The translations under genes were made by a program, and so were the position numbers. Of a stretch of 64,000 bases of DNA, positions 25,957-40,000 are shown piece by piece. Position 1 is the first letter of the stretch. Each line of letters starts with the position of its first letter. Source of the stretch: Prochilodus magdalenae (lineage: Eukaryota; Chordata; Actinopteri; Characiformes; Prochilodontidae); assembly GCA_024036415.1 (NCBI GenBank), contig JAMWET010006933.1, positions 434,001 to 498,000 of the forward strand. The letters are read 5' to 3'. The notes under the pieces were generated by a model. It ran no database searches. It saw only the letters and a list, made by a program, of their open reading frames with translations, and was not told where the DNA came from.

Positions 25957-28900
25957 ATGGTGGAGCAGTCTGACCGTGCTCCGCTGCTGGACTGGGAGGA
26001 GGTTCCCCCTGGCCAACCACCCCCCAGCGGCCCCTGTCTGGACCCGCCGGACTCTGTGAGTTCCGATCCGTCGAAGTGCCGGCCTCAGGGATGGGAGGGC
26101 GCCGGCTCGGGCTGGGCTTTCAGCCCTGGAGCTCCGGGCAGCGGAACAGCTGTTAGAGGCAGAAGCCCGCACTCTCCTCCAACACAGGCCGGGCCTGAGG
26201 GGGATGCTGGAGCCACCGACGAGGAGGGAGACTGCGCTTTTACTGGACTCTCTGTTAAAGACCGTCGAGCCGCTGAATGGGAGGAGAAGGACCAGATCGT
26301 GGCTGTGTTCGTGGTGACATTCGACACGAGATCAGGTGAGTCTACACCATTGGCAGTGTCACTGCTAGTAATACAGGGTACCTTAATCAACACTGACATG
26401 CATCATGTCAATGGAGACATTATTAGGCGCTTAAAAGCAGTTATCTCCCTTTAAATGTACTATTTACACTCCTCTAATGCTCTAAGTTGTTCTGGAAGGG
26501 GTGTGTGTATCTGTACTGAACATGTCTCACGTTTGTTTACATTCACTTGGTCAAGCACTGGTCCAAGACATGCTGTCATTTCAAGAGAAGTGAATTTGGT
26601 GGTAGTTTTAGGTCATCCAGATGAGTAATACACACTGCTGGAGTTCCTCTTTGAAATGACTGTACTGTATATGTTATATTCAGAAAGTCTGGATGACGAG
26701 GTGGTTTAACTTTGCCTTGCAAGTTGCGTTCAGTATGTGGATGCATGTTTGGACCTGCAGTTTCACAGTTTGCACTGTTTGTACTGGTGTCATTGACAGG
26801 AAACATGGTGGAGTGGTGCTTACCTCAGGATGTGAACCTAGATGGGGTGGAGTTCAAGTCTATGGCCAGCGGCTCTCATCGAATTGCGAATGATTTCATG
26901 TAATTACATGATTTGATGTCTCGAATGTAGTAGTCTTGTACACAGACAATACAGATTGATAATGCATGGTGTATAATGAGAGCAGCGTTTGCCATCATCT
27001 ATCTTGTTTCCAGTAATTAAGCCATTAATATGTACAGACACATTTATGGTGGTGAGTTGTCAAATGCTCTATTCTAAGCTAAACATACTGAGTCTGAATT
27101 ATACAGTGGTGGTGATAGAAGCTAAAACTTCACAGAAAGCTTTTACATGAAATTGTTACGGATGCACTGTCCGATGCCTGAGAAGTTGTACCATAGTTTT
27201 ATGAGGATTTCTGCCTAGAACTTTATTAAAGTAGCAAAGGCAGAGCATTGCTATTTTTTTATTTTTTTGCTGTACTAGTATAGTATTCAGAGGTACATGT
27301 AACAGACCCAAGGCAATAGCAATAGTAGCAATATTTGTGACATTGTGGCCTCTATCTGACTTCTATTACCACCACTGTACAATTCATCATTTTACATCAC
27401 ACCACTCTAAATGACTTGATTTGTGTCTCAATAATTGAACTGGACAGAAAACTTTGATGCTATACAGTCAGTGATGCATGTGTTTTCAGATATTTCCGGA
27501 AAGGCTGTTACTTTGGGCTGGCGTGCTTTGCTAATATGCCAGTGGAAAGTGAGCTAGAGAGAGGAGCACGCATGAAGTCTGTAGGCATTCTATCTCCGTC
27601 ATACACCCTGCTGTACCGCTACATGCACTTCCTTGAGAACCAAGTTCGGTAAGTGCTCTTGAATATCCACTAATGACAGCATCCAACAAGGCTTTGTGTC
27701 GGAGAAAGACACGTTGGTTTTCCTGCTCTAAATATGATTGACTTCCTGCTTGTCCCCCGCCTTTTCTTTGTCATCTTCTCAATCTCTCCTCACACTGCCG
27801 CTCATCATGCCTCCCTACTTCTTTTTCACCCACCCCCCTGTTTCTATATTTGTGACATTCTCATCTATTAAACATAGGCTCTAAGACGCAAGTGATGTCA
27901 TAAGATGTTTTGACTCATTAAATCTGTAGGACTCTTCAGAATCTGGTCCACTCAACAGTGTGCACAGCAGTACTGTTACTTTGTTATTCATGTAAACGTA
28001 ATAAATCCTTTTTGGACACCTTTAGTGAAACCTCAGTAACCTGTACCTGCCTCTTTATCTCTCATTGAAACCTATTTTCAGTTAATTATTAAGCTACTTA
28101 TATGATCGTTATTCATATATGACCTGAAAATGCTATCTGTGTTTGCCTACAGACACCAGCTGCAGTGTCCAGGCCAGTACTCTCCACTAGAGGCATTTTA
28201 TGAGGATAAGAAGGCCGTGCTCCCCCCTGGAGGAAATGGCCTGGTCACGGTCTGCCCCACCAGCAACTTAGGGACCATGGTAAACCGCTGCATGCATCCA
28301 GAGATGAAGGTAAGATGACATACAGTAGAATAGTGTACTGTTTAAATGTTGGATCTGTTTGCTCGTGCTCGTTATTGTGTTGTCAGTAGTAAGCTTTTAG
28401 TTTGACCTCATGATGAAACTCAGGCTGCAAATTTAAGGTCACATTGGTCACAGGACATTTTAATGTGCTTTACGATTGTAAGTATGGCAAAAATCTGTCT
28501 AGTCAGACCAAAGTGCCCAGGGTTTTGCCCCAGGTTAAGATTTGATTTACTTCCATATGGCCTTCTATTGTGAACATGCCAAATCGAATAAACTCTAGAA
28601 ATGCTGCTGTTTTGTCATGCCTTGGTGATAGTGCTGGGTAAAAAGGCCAAAAGTCTCTGTCATGGTGTAATTCAGATTACTATTGACTTGGGTATATACC
28701 ATGCTGTGAAAAAGTATTTGCCCCTTCCATAGTTTCTTCTATTTTTGCATATTTGTGACACTTGAACGTTTCAGATAATCAATATACTTTTATTTTGGAC
28801 AAAGACAACCCAAGTAAACACAAAATGGCAATTTTTAAATAATTATTTTATTTATTGAAGGAAAATTGCTACTTGTCCCTATTTGACCCTAAGTGAAAAA

Positions 28901-31900
28901 ATAATTCCCCTTAGCTACTAAATTAAACCAGTTAACCAAATTGTCCTGGGTTTAGTTTTACTAGCCATACCAAGGTACGATTACAAAGTCCTAACTTGAA
29001 TCCCATTGCTGTGGCAAGCACAGCCCACCATAGTGTCTTATGTGTGTATATATAGTACAGGAATTGGCATGTTTGGTAACCAGTATACATATTGCCCTGT
29101 ACTACTTGGTGCCATACTGCAGTGATAAGAGTTTGGCTAAAAATAAAGGTGCTAGATCACACCTATATATATGTGATCATATACCCTTGGATTAGTTGAA
29201 CAGAGGTCTGTTTAAATTTCTGCCTATGGTTTTGTGTGGGCAGTCTTAGGTAATTTCATGCACATTGTTGTTTTGTAACTGAGCTTGAGTTATGTGACTT
29301 TCCATATCAGATTTCTCACAGCGGTCATTTTTGTTCACATCCTGTCAGATCACACATCCTGCTGGCTGCATGTCCCAGTTCATCCGCTTCTTCGGTGAGC
29401 AGATTATGGTACTGTGGAAGTTTGCCCTGTTGAGGAAGCGCATCCTCATTTTCTCCCCTCCGCCCGTTGGTGTGGTCTGCTACCGGGGTGAGACATGGAC
29501 TTATCAAATGACAGACAAACTTATATAAACAAAATGTATTTATTTGTATGAGAGGGTGTGGGGTTGAAGTTTAATGGGGATTGAACAAATGCAGTTTTAT
29601 GAGCAAGATATAATTAAAATTCTATCCTTTCAAATTGTGATGTTGGTATAAAATATGAATTATTCAGTCCTACTAAAATATGATACATTTAGGTAAAACC
29701 CATATAATTTGATACAGTTATGTTTAATGTTGTTATTATGTTTAAACCAGACAAGCTTCTGTCCTATGCAAATCTATTCATCTAAATGCTGTAGATATAT
29801 ATATAAAAAATCTTCTGACCACAAAATAGAAAACAATTCCAGCACAATAAAACACTGAACATATTTAATTTGCATAACTGTAACATGTATAGTATACTTT
29901 TGGTGATTCTGTCTGTAAAAATGTTTTGAATATATCTGGAAAGCTATAGACTTCTTTCATTGTTTAGTCTATCAGGCTTTATTTAATACTACAAAAACTT
30001 CTGGTCTTCTTCTGGTCTTGTAGCATCTTTATTATATTTTATGTCTTGTTTGTTTTTTGTAGTCCCTTTTTCTTTTTTATGATTTGCAGTTTGTGATTTG
30101 CTTCTTTGCCTTTTCCATGTATTTCAGTATACTGCTGTTGCTGCCTCGCTAATGTGTCCATACCTGGAATTGGTGCTTCTGTGCCAGAGTTCCGCCCCTT
30201 CTTCTACATCAACGTGGCTGACATTACAGCTCTGGAGACAGAGCTGTCCTATGTGGCTTGTAAGTTCCTCTTTAAAGTTTAAAAAAACTTTAAAGCTGCT
30301 TTTATTTTTCTATTTATTTATTTATTTATTGCACAGTGAGTTAGATGTCATAGACAGCCTTTAGCAAAAGTGTCTGACATGCATTTTCCACTTCATCTGA
30401 CAAAAAAATCCACATCAAACTGTTATACATTACTGTAGTGACATGGCTTAGCCAGGCTCATTGGGCTCATGTCTCTCAAACATGCAGGACACACGATACG
30501 TCAGAACCCTCCGAACTGTTCCTCAAACAAACTCTGAACAACACTGGCTCAATGGCACAGTGCACTATCCTGCTGTAATACTCCATTATTGTCAGGGTAC
30601 ACAAAGTCTATTGAGAGCTACGACTGGTCACCAAAAAGTGAAACATAGCAGGCACCAGTCAAAGACTTATTTAGGCAGACCAGTGGACCAAACCCTTGCC
30701 CTGAGAACACACTCCACACCAGTGTGGAACCACAACCAGCCTGCACAGTACGTTGTTGACAACTGGGGTCCATAGCTTCATAGGGTCTGTGCCACACACA
30801 AACTCCATCATCAGCCCAAAACTACTGGCACTGTGACTTGCCACCTTTTGACAGTCCTCCAGTTAGCAACCTCACAAGCCCAGGCTAGGCACTGTGTCTG
30901 GTGTAGTGGTGTTAGCAGAGGTACTCTGGTAGTCTTCTGCTCCCACATCCCATGGAAGCTAAAGAATGCTGCACTGACCTGCATGTGGAGCCTCCTGCAT
31001 TTAATGGGGATGTGTTTTCTTCTAGAGTTTGTATGTTTGTTTGAACAATTCTACCACCGGCCACAGTAATTAAACACCTGTGCCCAGCCACTGCTTTATA
31101 TACGGTGGGTGGTTATGTTCCCTATGACTTATTCCTGGTACACCCATGACACTTTGGATCAAGGAATGTTAAATCCTCACACAGCTCCGGACATGAAACG
31201 GCCCATTCATCAGGCACCCACTATCATGCCTCGTTCAAATGAATAATTCACAGTGTCAGAAGAATGGACAGGCCACCCCAGAGCCCAGACTGCAGCATCA
31301 TGCATTTGGGACTACTTGAAACAACCAACTTGTAAGAGGGGCAGACACATTAAATACTAAACGTTTTGCTATTACATTTAGTACTTAAGGGTCTGTGTAA
31401 TAATTGTTTTATTATGACAAACCAATGAATAACTTTAAAAAGAGGGTGACCTGATTCTTTACCATGACTGCTTAGATTTAATAACAATCCATTTTCGTGT
31501 TCCTCAATGTGTGTGCACGCCAAGGCACCACAGAGAAGATCTTTGAGGAGAAAAAAGAGCTGTATGACGTCTACATCGACAACCAGAATGTGAAAACTCA
31601 CAGAGAGAGCCTGCAGCCTCTGCTCCGAATCAACAGTGCAGACCGGGAGAAGTATCGCAAGCTCAGTGAACAGAGGTACTGCACCTTCACAAAGCACCAA
31701 TACTTTAATAAGGCAAATAAGCTTATTTATGACACTAACTAAAACACAGCAGTATGCATGGTGTAGTACAACCAACCTGAATTATGGCCCTTGTTTGCAT
31801 AAACTCACATGCATTTACATATTTAACAGCCATCCAGGAAGACTTAGAGGAGTACATATCTTTTAGACACAGAAGTCTCTTGCAAGGGTGGTTTTGCAGT

Positions 31901-33062
31901 GTTGTCATAACCAAATGTACTACAGTTCTGTAATGATGAATTAGTCATGTGGTTAACAATTAACCTGAGGAAACTGATTTAAGTACAACATTGGTAATGG
32001 TGTTCATGTCCTTGCAGGCAATTGTTGCTATATTCTCAGGAGGTTGATGGAGACTGCACCACTAATGAGGAAGACCTTTTTATTCTGTAAGTGCCGAGTG
32101 CCAAAGTCTCTTCATATGAATTGTTGCTTGTCGAGGAATAATTAGATGAAGAATCTTATTCACATGATCCTCCACTTGCAAAATGCAGCTGATCAGCAAA
32201 GACATGTCTCATGTCAAAATTTTGCTTCTGTAGTATATTACTGTAGCTATGAGGCTAATGTTGTTAACAGACACTGATAATAGTCTCCCAAACAGTTTTC
32301 AGAACACCATGCCAAAAATGTCAATAACTGGCCTGGGAGTTTTGGAAGCTGCCCAAACTGCATCCAGGTCTTAACTCATGCAGACAAGTCAAAGAGGTAT
32401 AGTAGAATACAGTGTCACCTCTTTCTGGAGCACAGTTTGGTATTTCAGCAAAGAATCACAAAGACAAGTATAAGGGAATTCACAACACATAAGCACCAAA
32501 GGGGAATGTGGGCAGAGAAGCGAAAAGAGTGTACTCAAATCAATACGACAGCTGATTTATGAATTTAACATTTCTGGACAAATGAGCCTCAGCAGTACAT
32601 TACTAGAAGCTAAATATACCAAAAGCTTTTGGAAACTGGACCTCCTTGTGACTCCACAAAAACCACCTCATAGCACAAACCTGATGTTAGCTTCTTATTC
32701 GGTTTTTCTGTTCCACCCCAGAAGTTGCAGTTGGAGTCTCACTGCGGATGGTTTCCACCTCTAGTGTTGTAATCTCATGAAAATGCCAGATTATTATTCC
32801 CTGAAATAGAGATTCAAGATTAAATGTGGATCAGGGTGTAAATGACCTGCTCCCCCTCCATACCAGGTTCTTCATGGAGCAGAATAACCGCATCTTCCAG
32901 ACTCTGTTGGAGGTGGCAGGAAGCGCTGACCCTACCCTGACCACCGAGCATGTGAGAGCCATGGGGTTGGACCCACAGGGTGACCGTGGATTCTTGGTGG
33001 ACCTGCTGGAGGTTTATGGCATTGACGTCATGCTGGTTATCGACAATCCCTGCTGCCCGTAA
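25957..33062 (+). CDS. dennd11: DENN domain containing 11 (LCHN)
   Basis: Nine plus-strand exons are 25957-26335, 26800-26899, 27490-27648, 28153-28309, 29349-29487, 30128-30259, 31525-31675, 32018-32086 and 32867-33062. They join in phase to 493 residues (human 455). It belongs to a DENN-type group thought to act as guanine-nucleotide exchange factors. The biochemical role is poorly defined. Recognition is very strong: MVEQ start, [89 protein letters not shown] and the ending [13 protein letters not shown]. Exon 1 is low-complexity (Pro/Gly/Ser-rich) and accounts for most of the extra length. A donor at 26899 rather than the in-frame ATG after it restores the DFIYF junction. Introns hold a solo Tc1 end and a third Tc1 lineage. 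Confidence 0.96.
28708..28915. mobile_element. Solo inverted-repeat end of family A Tc1 element
   Basis: Begins CTGTGAAAAAGTATTTGCCCC and continues with GTTTCAGATAATCAA and AAGTAAACACAAAATGG, matching the left end at 5872-6110. No transposase follows. It is either a truncated copy or a MITE derived from that family, in a dennd11 intron. Confidence 0.65.
30450..31330 (-). mobile_element. Decayed Tc1/mariner element, third lineage (family C)
   Basis: Read on the minus strand, broken frames give [20 protein letters not shown] near 30720-30800, then a weak catalytic region ending in QQDSAPCH near 30570. This order and spelling fit a Tc1-like transposase distinct from families A and B. The 5' part toward 31330 is non-coding leader-like sequence. 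Many stops mean it is inactive. It sits antisense in a dennd11 intron. Confidence 0.6.
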
Positions 33063-36000
33063 GGCCAGAGAGACTTCTGTGCTCTCGCTCTTTAATCTCT
33101 ATTGCTCTCTCTGGAGCCCCTAGCCTGTCTGGGCTGGAACACACTGCCTGACCCCCTCCTCTCTCTTTCTCTCTGTCTTTTTTTCCCCTGGCTTGGGTGT
33201 TTAAGGAGCCAGTACTGACCCCTGGCCGCACTGCTGGAACGCCCTGATACTGCCAACGCCCCAGGGCACTGTCCGTCCTTCAGGCTTTGGTACACTCTGC
33301 TGCCTTCACACACCCCCTCTGCTTGTGTGTCTGTATGAGTGTGTTTGTACGTGTGCTTGTTGCTTAATATCCTTCCAGACACTCCTGGGTTTCTTTCCAT
33401 GCTGCGCCTACTCTCACAACCTGAAATTTGACAAAACTGATCTCTGTGCCTCTTTGTTACTGCTTGTAAAGTGTGGAGCTCAATTGCGACTTTGTTCTTC
33501 TAGCCAGCGCTGTTTTGGGGATCTGATGTAATGTCCCTTGCTGGGTTTCGAATGTGCTTCATCTGGAGCCCAGAGACTAAACACAAAGGAGTCCAGCAAT
33601 GGAGCCACTTTCATCCTTGCGCTCAACTGGTATCCTGTCTGGTGAAGGAATGTAAACAACATGGCAATGTCTGCCCACATCATCATAAGTATGTATGTCA
33701 TAATATCATACTGTGACTGGGGATTTCCGTAATTCCCTGCATTATTTACTTGACTTTACCATAACCAGGTCACAAATCAATGCCTGCAAAACAGCAACCT
33801 CAATTGGATGAATGATGGTTTTGATTTCACAACAGCCTAAGATCCAAAAGTTTGACCATCTTTGCCTCTCTCGCTTCAATGATGCTGTTTGTATTTTTGT
33901 CACTCCTGCTACAAGGATTCATTTTGGTGAAAGAGGGAATGCATTTAGGTAGTAAGTTTGAGGGAAAGTATTATTCAAACTTTTAGAGATTTGAGTTTTC
34001 GAATTGTGGCTTCGCTGTGGCTATGGATTTTCTTGCCTTGCTTCACCTTGGTACTTTATACTGTAAAGCATTCCCTAAAGACACCGATATCTCAACTACT
34101 GTATATTCCCCCTACACATTTGCAGCAATCAGTAGGAACCACTTTGGATTAGTTGCATACTGTGCGATACCGCTTTAATCACGTCACTCTGTAGAGCAGG
34201 GCAGCTCAAACAGTTTCCTTAGATGTCACCCTTGATATCACCAAGCCAGATTTCATCAATTTTGGCAGAGCGTATTTGTGCATTGTAGAGAAACTTACAA
34301 ACACAGGTGTCTTTACAGTGGTCTTATTCCTAACACTACCACTGTGAATGCTTCTGATTCAGTGTTCAGTCTCTGGAACATAGAACGAGTATTTTGTTTT
34401 AACCACTCTGAACCACATTGTTTACATCTTTACCATTGCAGATTTTGTTAATAGTCAGTGCAGCTCCTGCTTAAGGAAGTTCACTAGGTTCTTCTTGCTT
34501 CTTAGCTCATTATCTGATCATCTTTTGCCTCACCCTGCTCTAAAGCCCTCGTGACCAGGCCGTCATTGGGGCCTTTATAATATAACTATTATAGTAATAA
34601 CTTATAATGTGACCAGGTCTGTTATGTCTAAATAGTAATGATGCACAGAAAGAGGTATATATGTACTTGTGCTGTACAGGGCTTTCCTCGCGTGTCACTG
34701 TTAGTATTGATTGTAAATTACTGTACATTTTTGCTGCACCACAGTATGCACAGCTTGTGCATATTGACACAGATATGTATTGTGAAGCTTTTGAATCGTT
34801 TTTCATTTCACTCTTGAGGGGAAGAACATGAATGTGACTATCAAGTCTCACCAGTGAATGCTGTATCATTTGTTTACGACCTTAACTGAGTGTATTTTTC
34901 TGTATGTGTGGGCTCCATCTTTGTAATGTAATGTTTTGTTTGACTAAATATTTTTCAGCAGGGATAGATTCTGTCAGCCGGCTGGCCAGCTTAGCAGGTG
35001 TTCCCAGGGGGGCGGGTGGGACCATCATAAATTTGATTCAATATTGATTACTGTAGATTAATTGTAATCCATGACTTTGGCATAGTAGAAAAGCTAGCCC
35101 ATGCTTATCACTAGACATTGTGTGGCTGTGAGAGTATGAAGCCTCCGACTCACTAACAAAGACTCTTAGAGGCTTCATAATTTAGAGGCTGCTGATCTTG
35201 GGGGTATTAACAAGTTGGGGATAAGCCCCTGAGCCCATATGTTTTAGTAGGGCTGTCTTTCCAACTACCCTGTTTTTGCTGGCTCTGTGTTAAGTAGCTG
35301 TGCAGGCTCTTCAATGACCTTGAAAGATGATCAAAATTCTTGGCTTTGTAAAACCTAATTAATACATATGCTACAGTTTGGACATGCCCAATCTAATTAG
35401 GTTTTGTTGATTTTTCAAAGTGAACATGTTTTATACAGACAATTTACTTCTGCATTTCTTCGTATAAGACATTTAATTTTCACAATATGTTATAAAACAG
35501 TTAATAGAAACTGTGCACTAAAAGGTAGAGGATGTGAAAAATAACTGTAAATATATTAGATGCACAACAAAACACAAATGTTCTCCTTCACTGTGATATT
35601 AGAAGGCTTTTTGAGATTATACTACACATATGGACTATGCCACTCAAGCCCCAAACAATTACAACCAATAGACTTTATAACCACCTTGAAAGATAAGCCC
35701 TGTCAACTGAATGTGGATATATGTGGAGTGTAAACCCCTCCTCCTCCTCCTTCCTACTTAACTCAGTAAGTAAGATGCTGCCGAAGGCCTAGTCTTGATC
35801 ACTGACAGTACCTTTCAGAAAATATGGCAAATGAGAGATCAGCTGAAGAAACGGTAGCACCATTTTAACTTCTGCTACACTGTTTTTCAATGTAACAACA
35901 AACAACAACAAAACACTGCACCACACTCAATTACATAGTAGACAGCAATTAGTTTAATCTCTATTTTTATTAATGAGTGCAGGCACTCATTACCTGACTA

Positions 36001-37018
36001 GGGACGAAATGGAGAGATAAGGGTTCAGTCGGGGTGTTTTATGAAACATGATCTATTTAATTTACTATAGTAAGTAACTGTATACACATTACTGTTAAAT
36101 TTGTCCATAGAAGATAGGTGAATGAAATGATAACGTGATGTCTTGTGTTTGTCCTTCTTTTTAAATCACTGAATCTTGAGAGCTCTTTCTGGTGTGGTTT
36201 AACAGCTGAAAAGAGAATGTACAGTAACGAGCCGTGTAACATTTTGCGGAATTGGAATCCTCGATCATGTATGGTTGTTAAATCAAACAGATGTTTTTGT
36301 TTTGTCGCACACACACTGGATGAATGTTCCACTCTGCTTACATCAAAAACACGTCTCTGTCGCACCACATTCTGTAACAGCATGTGTCTCTTGGTTTTCA
36401 GCCAGTGATTCTTATATACTGCCATTTGGACATAATAAATTTCTCTGTTTACTGGTTGTGGCATGTAATGTATGATTTTCTGACTCTTACAAAAACAGAG
36501 CTTAATGACAGAGTCTCAAGCTTTTTAAATACAACTTCACTTCAACAGTAGGTTCAGACATTTGTCCATTTAATTGAAGAGAATGTTACTATGGAACAGG
36601 AAGTAATGAAAGCCTTTCTTTCTTGGTCCTTTCATGTGTAAACCACATTGAATTCAGGGGAGTTTTAAGCAGTTTCAGTATGCACAGATGTCACAGAACT
36701 AGACTACATACAAATAGGTGAATGACTCTTACTCATATTGAGTTTGCATGATCTTAATAAATATAACAACAAAGCCAACCACCTTTGTATCCACCATCAT
36801 CAGGCAAAATCAAGGCAAGCAGACAGGAAAGAAGTTTGGATGCAGCCCCAGTGTTTTTAACAACTCTTGGATCTACAGAAGAAACGATTTATCCATCCAG
36901 TAACTTCGTTTGAGGTCTCCACTGAAATGTTCATGAAGTTCATGTAACCTGATGCTTCCATCTTTACAGTGAATGCACACACTGTGTGGTTAAAAGTCCA
37001 AAAAATCCAGAAACCTCT
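33063..37018. other. Long dennd11 3' UTR and convergent junction with agk
   Basis: No exon is seen. A plus-strand AATAAA at 36434-36439 would give dennd11 a 3' UTR of about 3.4 kb. This is plausible because the gap to agk is otherwise empty. On the minus strand, TTTAAT near 36570 reads as ATTAAA and could serve agk. These are candidates only. Small open frames in the interval have no family resemblance. Confidence 0.45.
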
Positions 37019-40000
37019 TCAATTCACCTGTGCCAGTTCCTCTTGGCGCTCTGCACTGCAAAAAAATCGTAGTTTCCGAGGCAACAGCCTCACTTCTACT
37101 GGCATGGCCTCAAACGCTTCGTTGTCAATGTCAAAAAAGCCGGCACCCTCCTGGAGACATGAACAACACAGTAATAAATGGGAAAGGCTTGGAGGAGACA
37201 ATGTAGTATCCGAATGAAACTATACACTAATAACTGAGCTGACAAGCAGATACAAATATCTATCTCTAACATGCTCCAGGTTTCCTCACTCTACAGCAGC
37301 TTTCCTTAATGGGAAGCATTGTCTTTACCTTATAGGTGCAGTCTGAAGTTCTACATTTACAGACTATTGGTTTTTATTGCATTGTTAACCCCCTATTACT
37401 GTTTTTTTTTTTTACCCTGATGACTGCAGAAATAAGTTCTTTATATCATAAACAAAACCATCATCATCATTATTAGGGTCCTAGCACGTAGTGCAGGGAC
37501 CCTATTGTATTTGTTAGGATTTTTCTTCTTCTTCTTCTTCTTCTTATTATTACTCTTTTTCCCGGCTGAAACGCGTCGTAGAGCAAAAACCGTAAGGCCT
37601 TGGACTGAAGGTACAGTAGGGGGGAAATGAAATGACTCAGCCACAAAGAATGGCACCAACTGGCCTTATAGCAAACCAAAACACGTTTTTTTTTATTCCT
37701 TGGGTTATCACTTTGCCATTTGGACCATTAAGCTCCGCCTACTTAGATCTTTTTCTAATTAGCATAATATGCAAAACCTACTTTTGCAAACTAGTCTTAG
37801 GGTTTAAGCCCGAAAATTCTGAAAAAAATCACAAAAAATTCTCCAGACACTGATCCTTAATAATTATCAAAAACATGTTGACTTTTGTAAACAAAATGGC
37901 CGCCATATGCAAATGAACCCTTTCGAGAAAATGCTTAATTAATAAAAAATTCTGTAACTCAAACATGCTTCATCCAAAAAATGTGAAACTTTGGAAATTG
38001 GTTCAGGACATGATTCTGAGGTGGCTTATCAAATTTGGCGCATTTACATCAATAGGGGGCGCTATAAATGCTACATAACTGTTTCTTAGCAACCGCAAGT
38101 TCGATCGAGCTGAAACTTTGCACACTTCATCTATGACACAGTCTATAAGTGAATCTTTAAGGACAATTTGATACATTAAAAATTATGGACGCCATTAGCC
38201 AATCAGCTTTCCGCAGGCATTTGATAGGCTTAACATTAACCAATCAGCCTGAAACTTCACTGGTATGTCTTTGGAGGGACTTTGCAACAGCCAGTAAAAT
38301 TTCAAAAGATTTGGCCACTAGGTGGCGCTATTTTGGATAATCCGGTATATCTCATAGAAATTCCAACCTAATCTTAAACAAATGCATTAACATCATGCAC
38401 TGGACTATTACAAACAACTTTGTAAATACAATTGTGTTACAAAAATGCATAGTTATTTTTTAATCAATAAATGTTCAAAAATGCTACTTTTCGAACTAGT
38501 CCCTGGATTTTGACCACAGCCGTTCCAAACTGGTCTTAAAATACTCTGTGGAGTCTCTAGGTAAATAATTATCAAAAAAAAAGTTGACTTTTGTACTTAA
38601 CATGGCTTCTATAAATCAACAAATCACTTCGGCCTTGGAATTTACAGCCTATATTGCTATAACTCCTCAGTCTTTACTCAGATCAACTCAGTATTTTACA
38701 GACATGTGCCAACTGAGACTCTGATGAGATGTACAAAAATTGGTGCAGTTTGGCCTTTAGGGGGCGCTATATCACTTAAAAAACACTTAAAATCACTAAA
38801 ATGCTTATTACAATGTTATTACACAATGTATAGCCAAACATCTGATGTCATTTGATTCAGGTCTTATTCCTGCACAACTTTGTAATTACATGTTGTGTCA
38901 GAAAATGGACTACTGCTCTGCTAACTATTCGTTCGGAAATTACAGCTTATAAAACCAAGGGTTTTATAAGTTGTGGCGCTATTTTGGAAAATCAAGTATA
39001 TCTCAGATAAATTTGACCCGAATGCAAATAAATGCATTACTTTCATGCACTGGAGTGTTCCAAACAATTTTGCAAATACAATTGTGTTAAAAAAATCCAT
39101 AGTTATTGTTTAATCAATAAATGTTTAAAAATGCTACTTTTCAAACTAGTCCCTGGATTTTGATCAAAGCCATTCCAAACTGGTCTTAAAATACTCTGTG
39201 GAGTCTCTAGGTAAATAATTATCAAAAAAAAGTTGACTTTTTTACTTAACATGGCTTCTATAAATCAACAAACCACTTCGGCCTTGGAATTTACAGCCTA
39301 TTTCGTTACAACTCCTCAGCCATTACTCAGACTGACTCAAAACTTTACAGGCATGTACAAATCAAGACTCTGTTGAGATGTACAAAGTTTGCTGCAGTTT
39401 GGCCTTTAGGGGGCGCTATAGCACCTAAAAAACACTTAAAATCACTAAAACGCTTATTACAATGTTATTACACAGTCTATAGACAAACTCCTGATGTCAT
39501 TTGATTCAGCTCTCAGTACTGCACAACTTTGTAATTACATGTTGTGTCAGAGAATAGCTCTGCTATTTTCACGTATTTGTTCAGAAATTACAGCTTATAA
39601 AAGCAAGGGTCAAAGGTCAATCTCAATGAAACTTGGTACACAAGTGTGTCTCAGGCCCCTGATCAATGCTTTCTGATTTATTCTAAGGCCTTTAATCTCA
39701 CTTCTGTGTGCCACAATTGCTCCTCATGCTATAAGGGCCTGTACACATAAGCCTCAGCCTCTATAATGTTAATAGACCACTGCTGATTATTTATGGTGAA
39801 TGAAGACCTGAAGATAAACTCCCACTTCCTATAAGTTTTACCTCTCTGTCTGTAAACAAGGTCCAAACCACTTTAAGCCTTCTGAGGCCTCAAGGGTTTA
39901 AAACCAGCTGAACAGTTCTCAGTGGGCTTCTACAACACTGAGCTGAAAGTGAGATGTTCCTTTTTTGATAAATACAAACGAATGACATGGTTCCTAATGA

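Noticed and set aside
25831..26399. Antisense open frames opposite dennd11 exon 1
   Set aside because: The plus strand has the recognised dennd11 start and matches the human protein, and the antisense frames are composition shadows.
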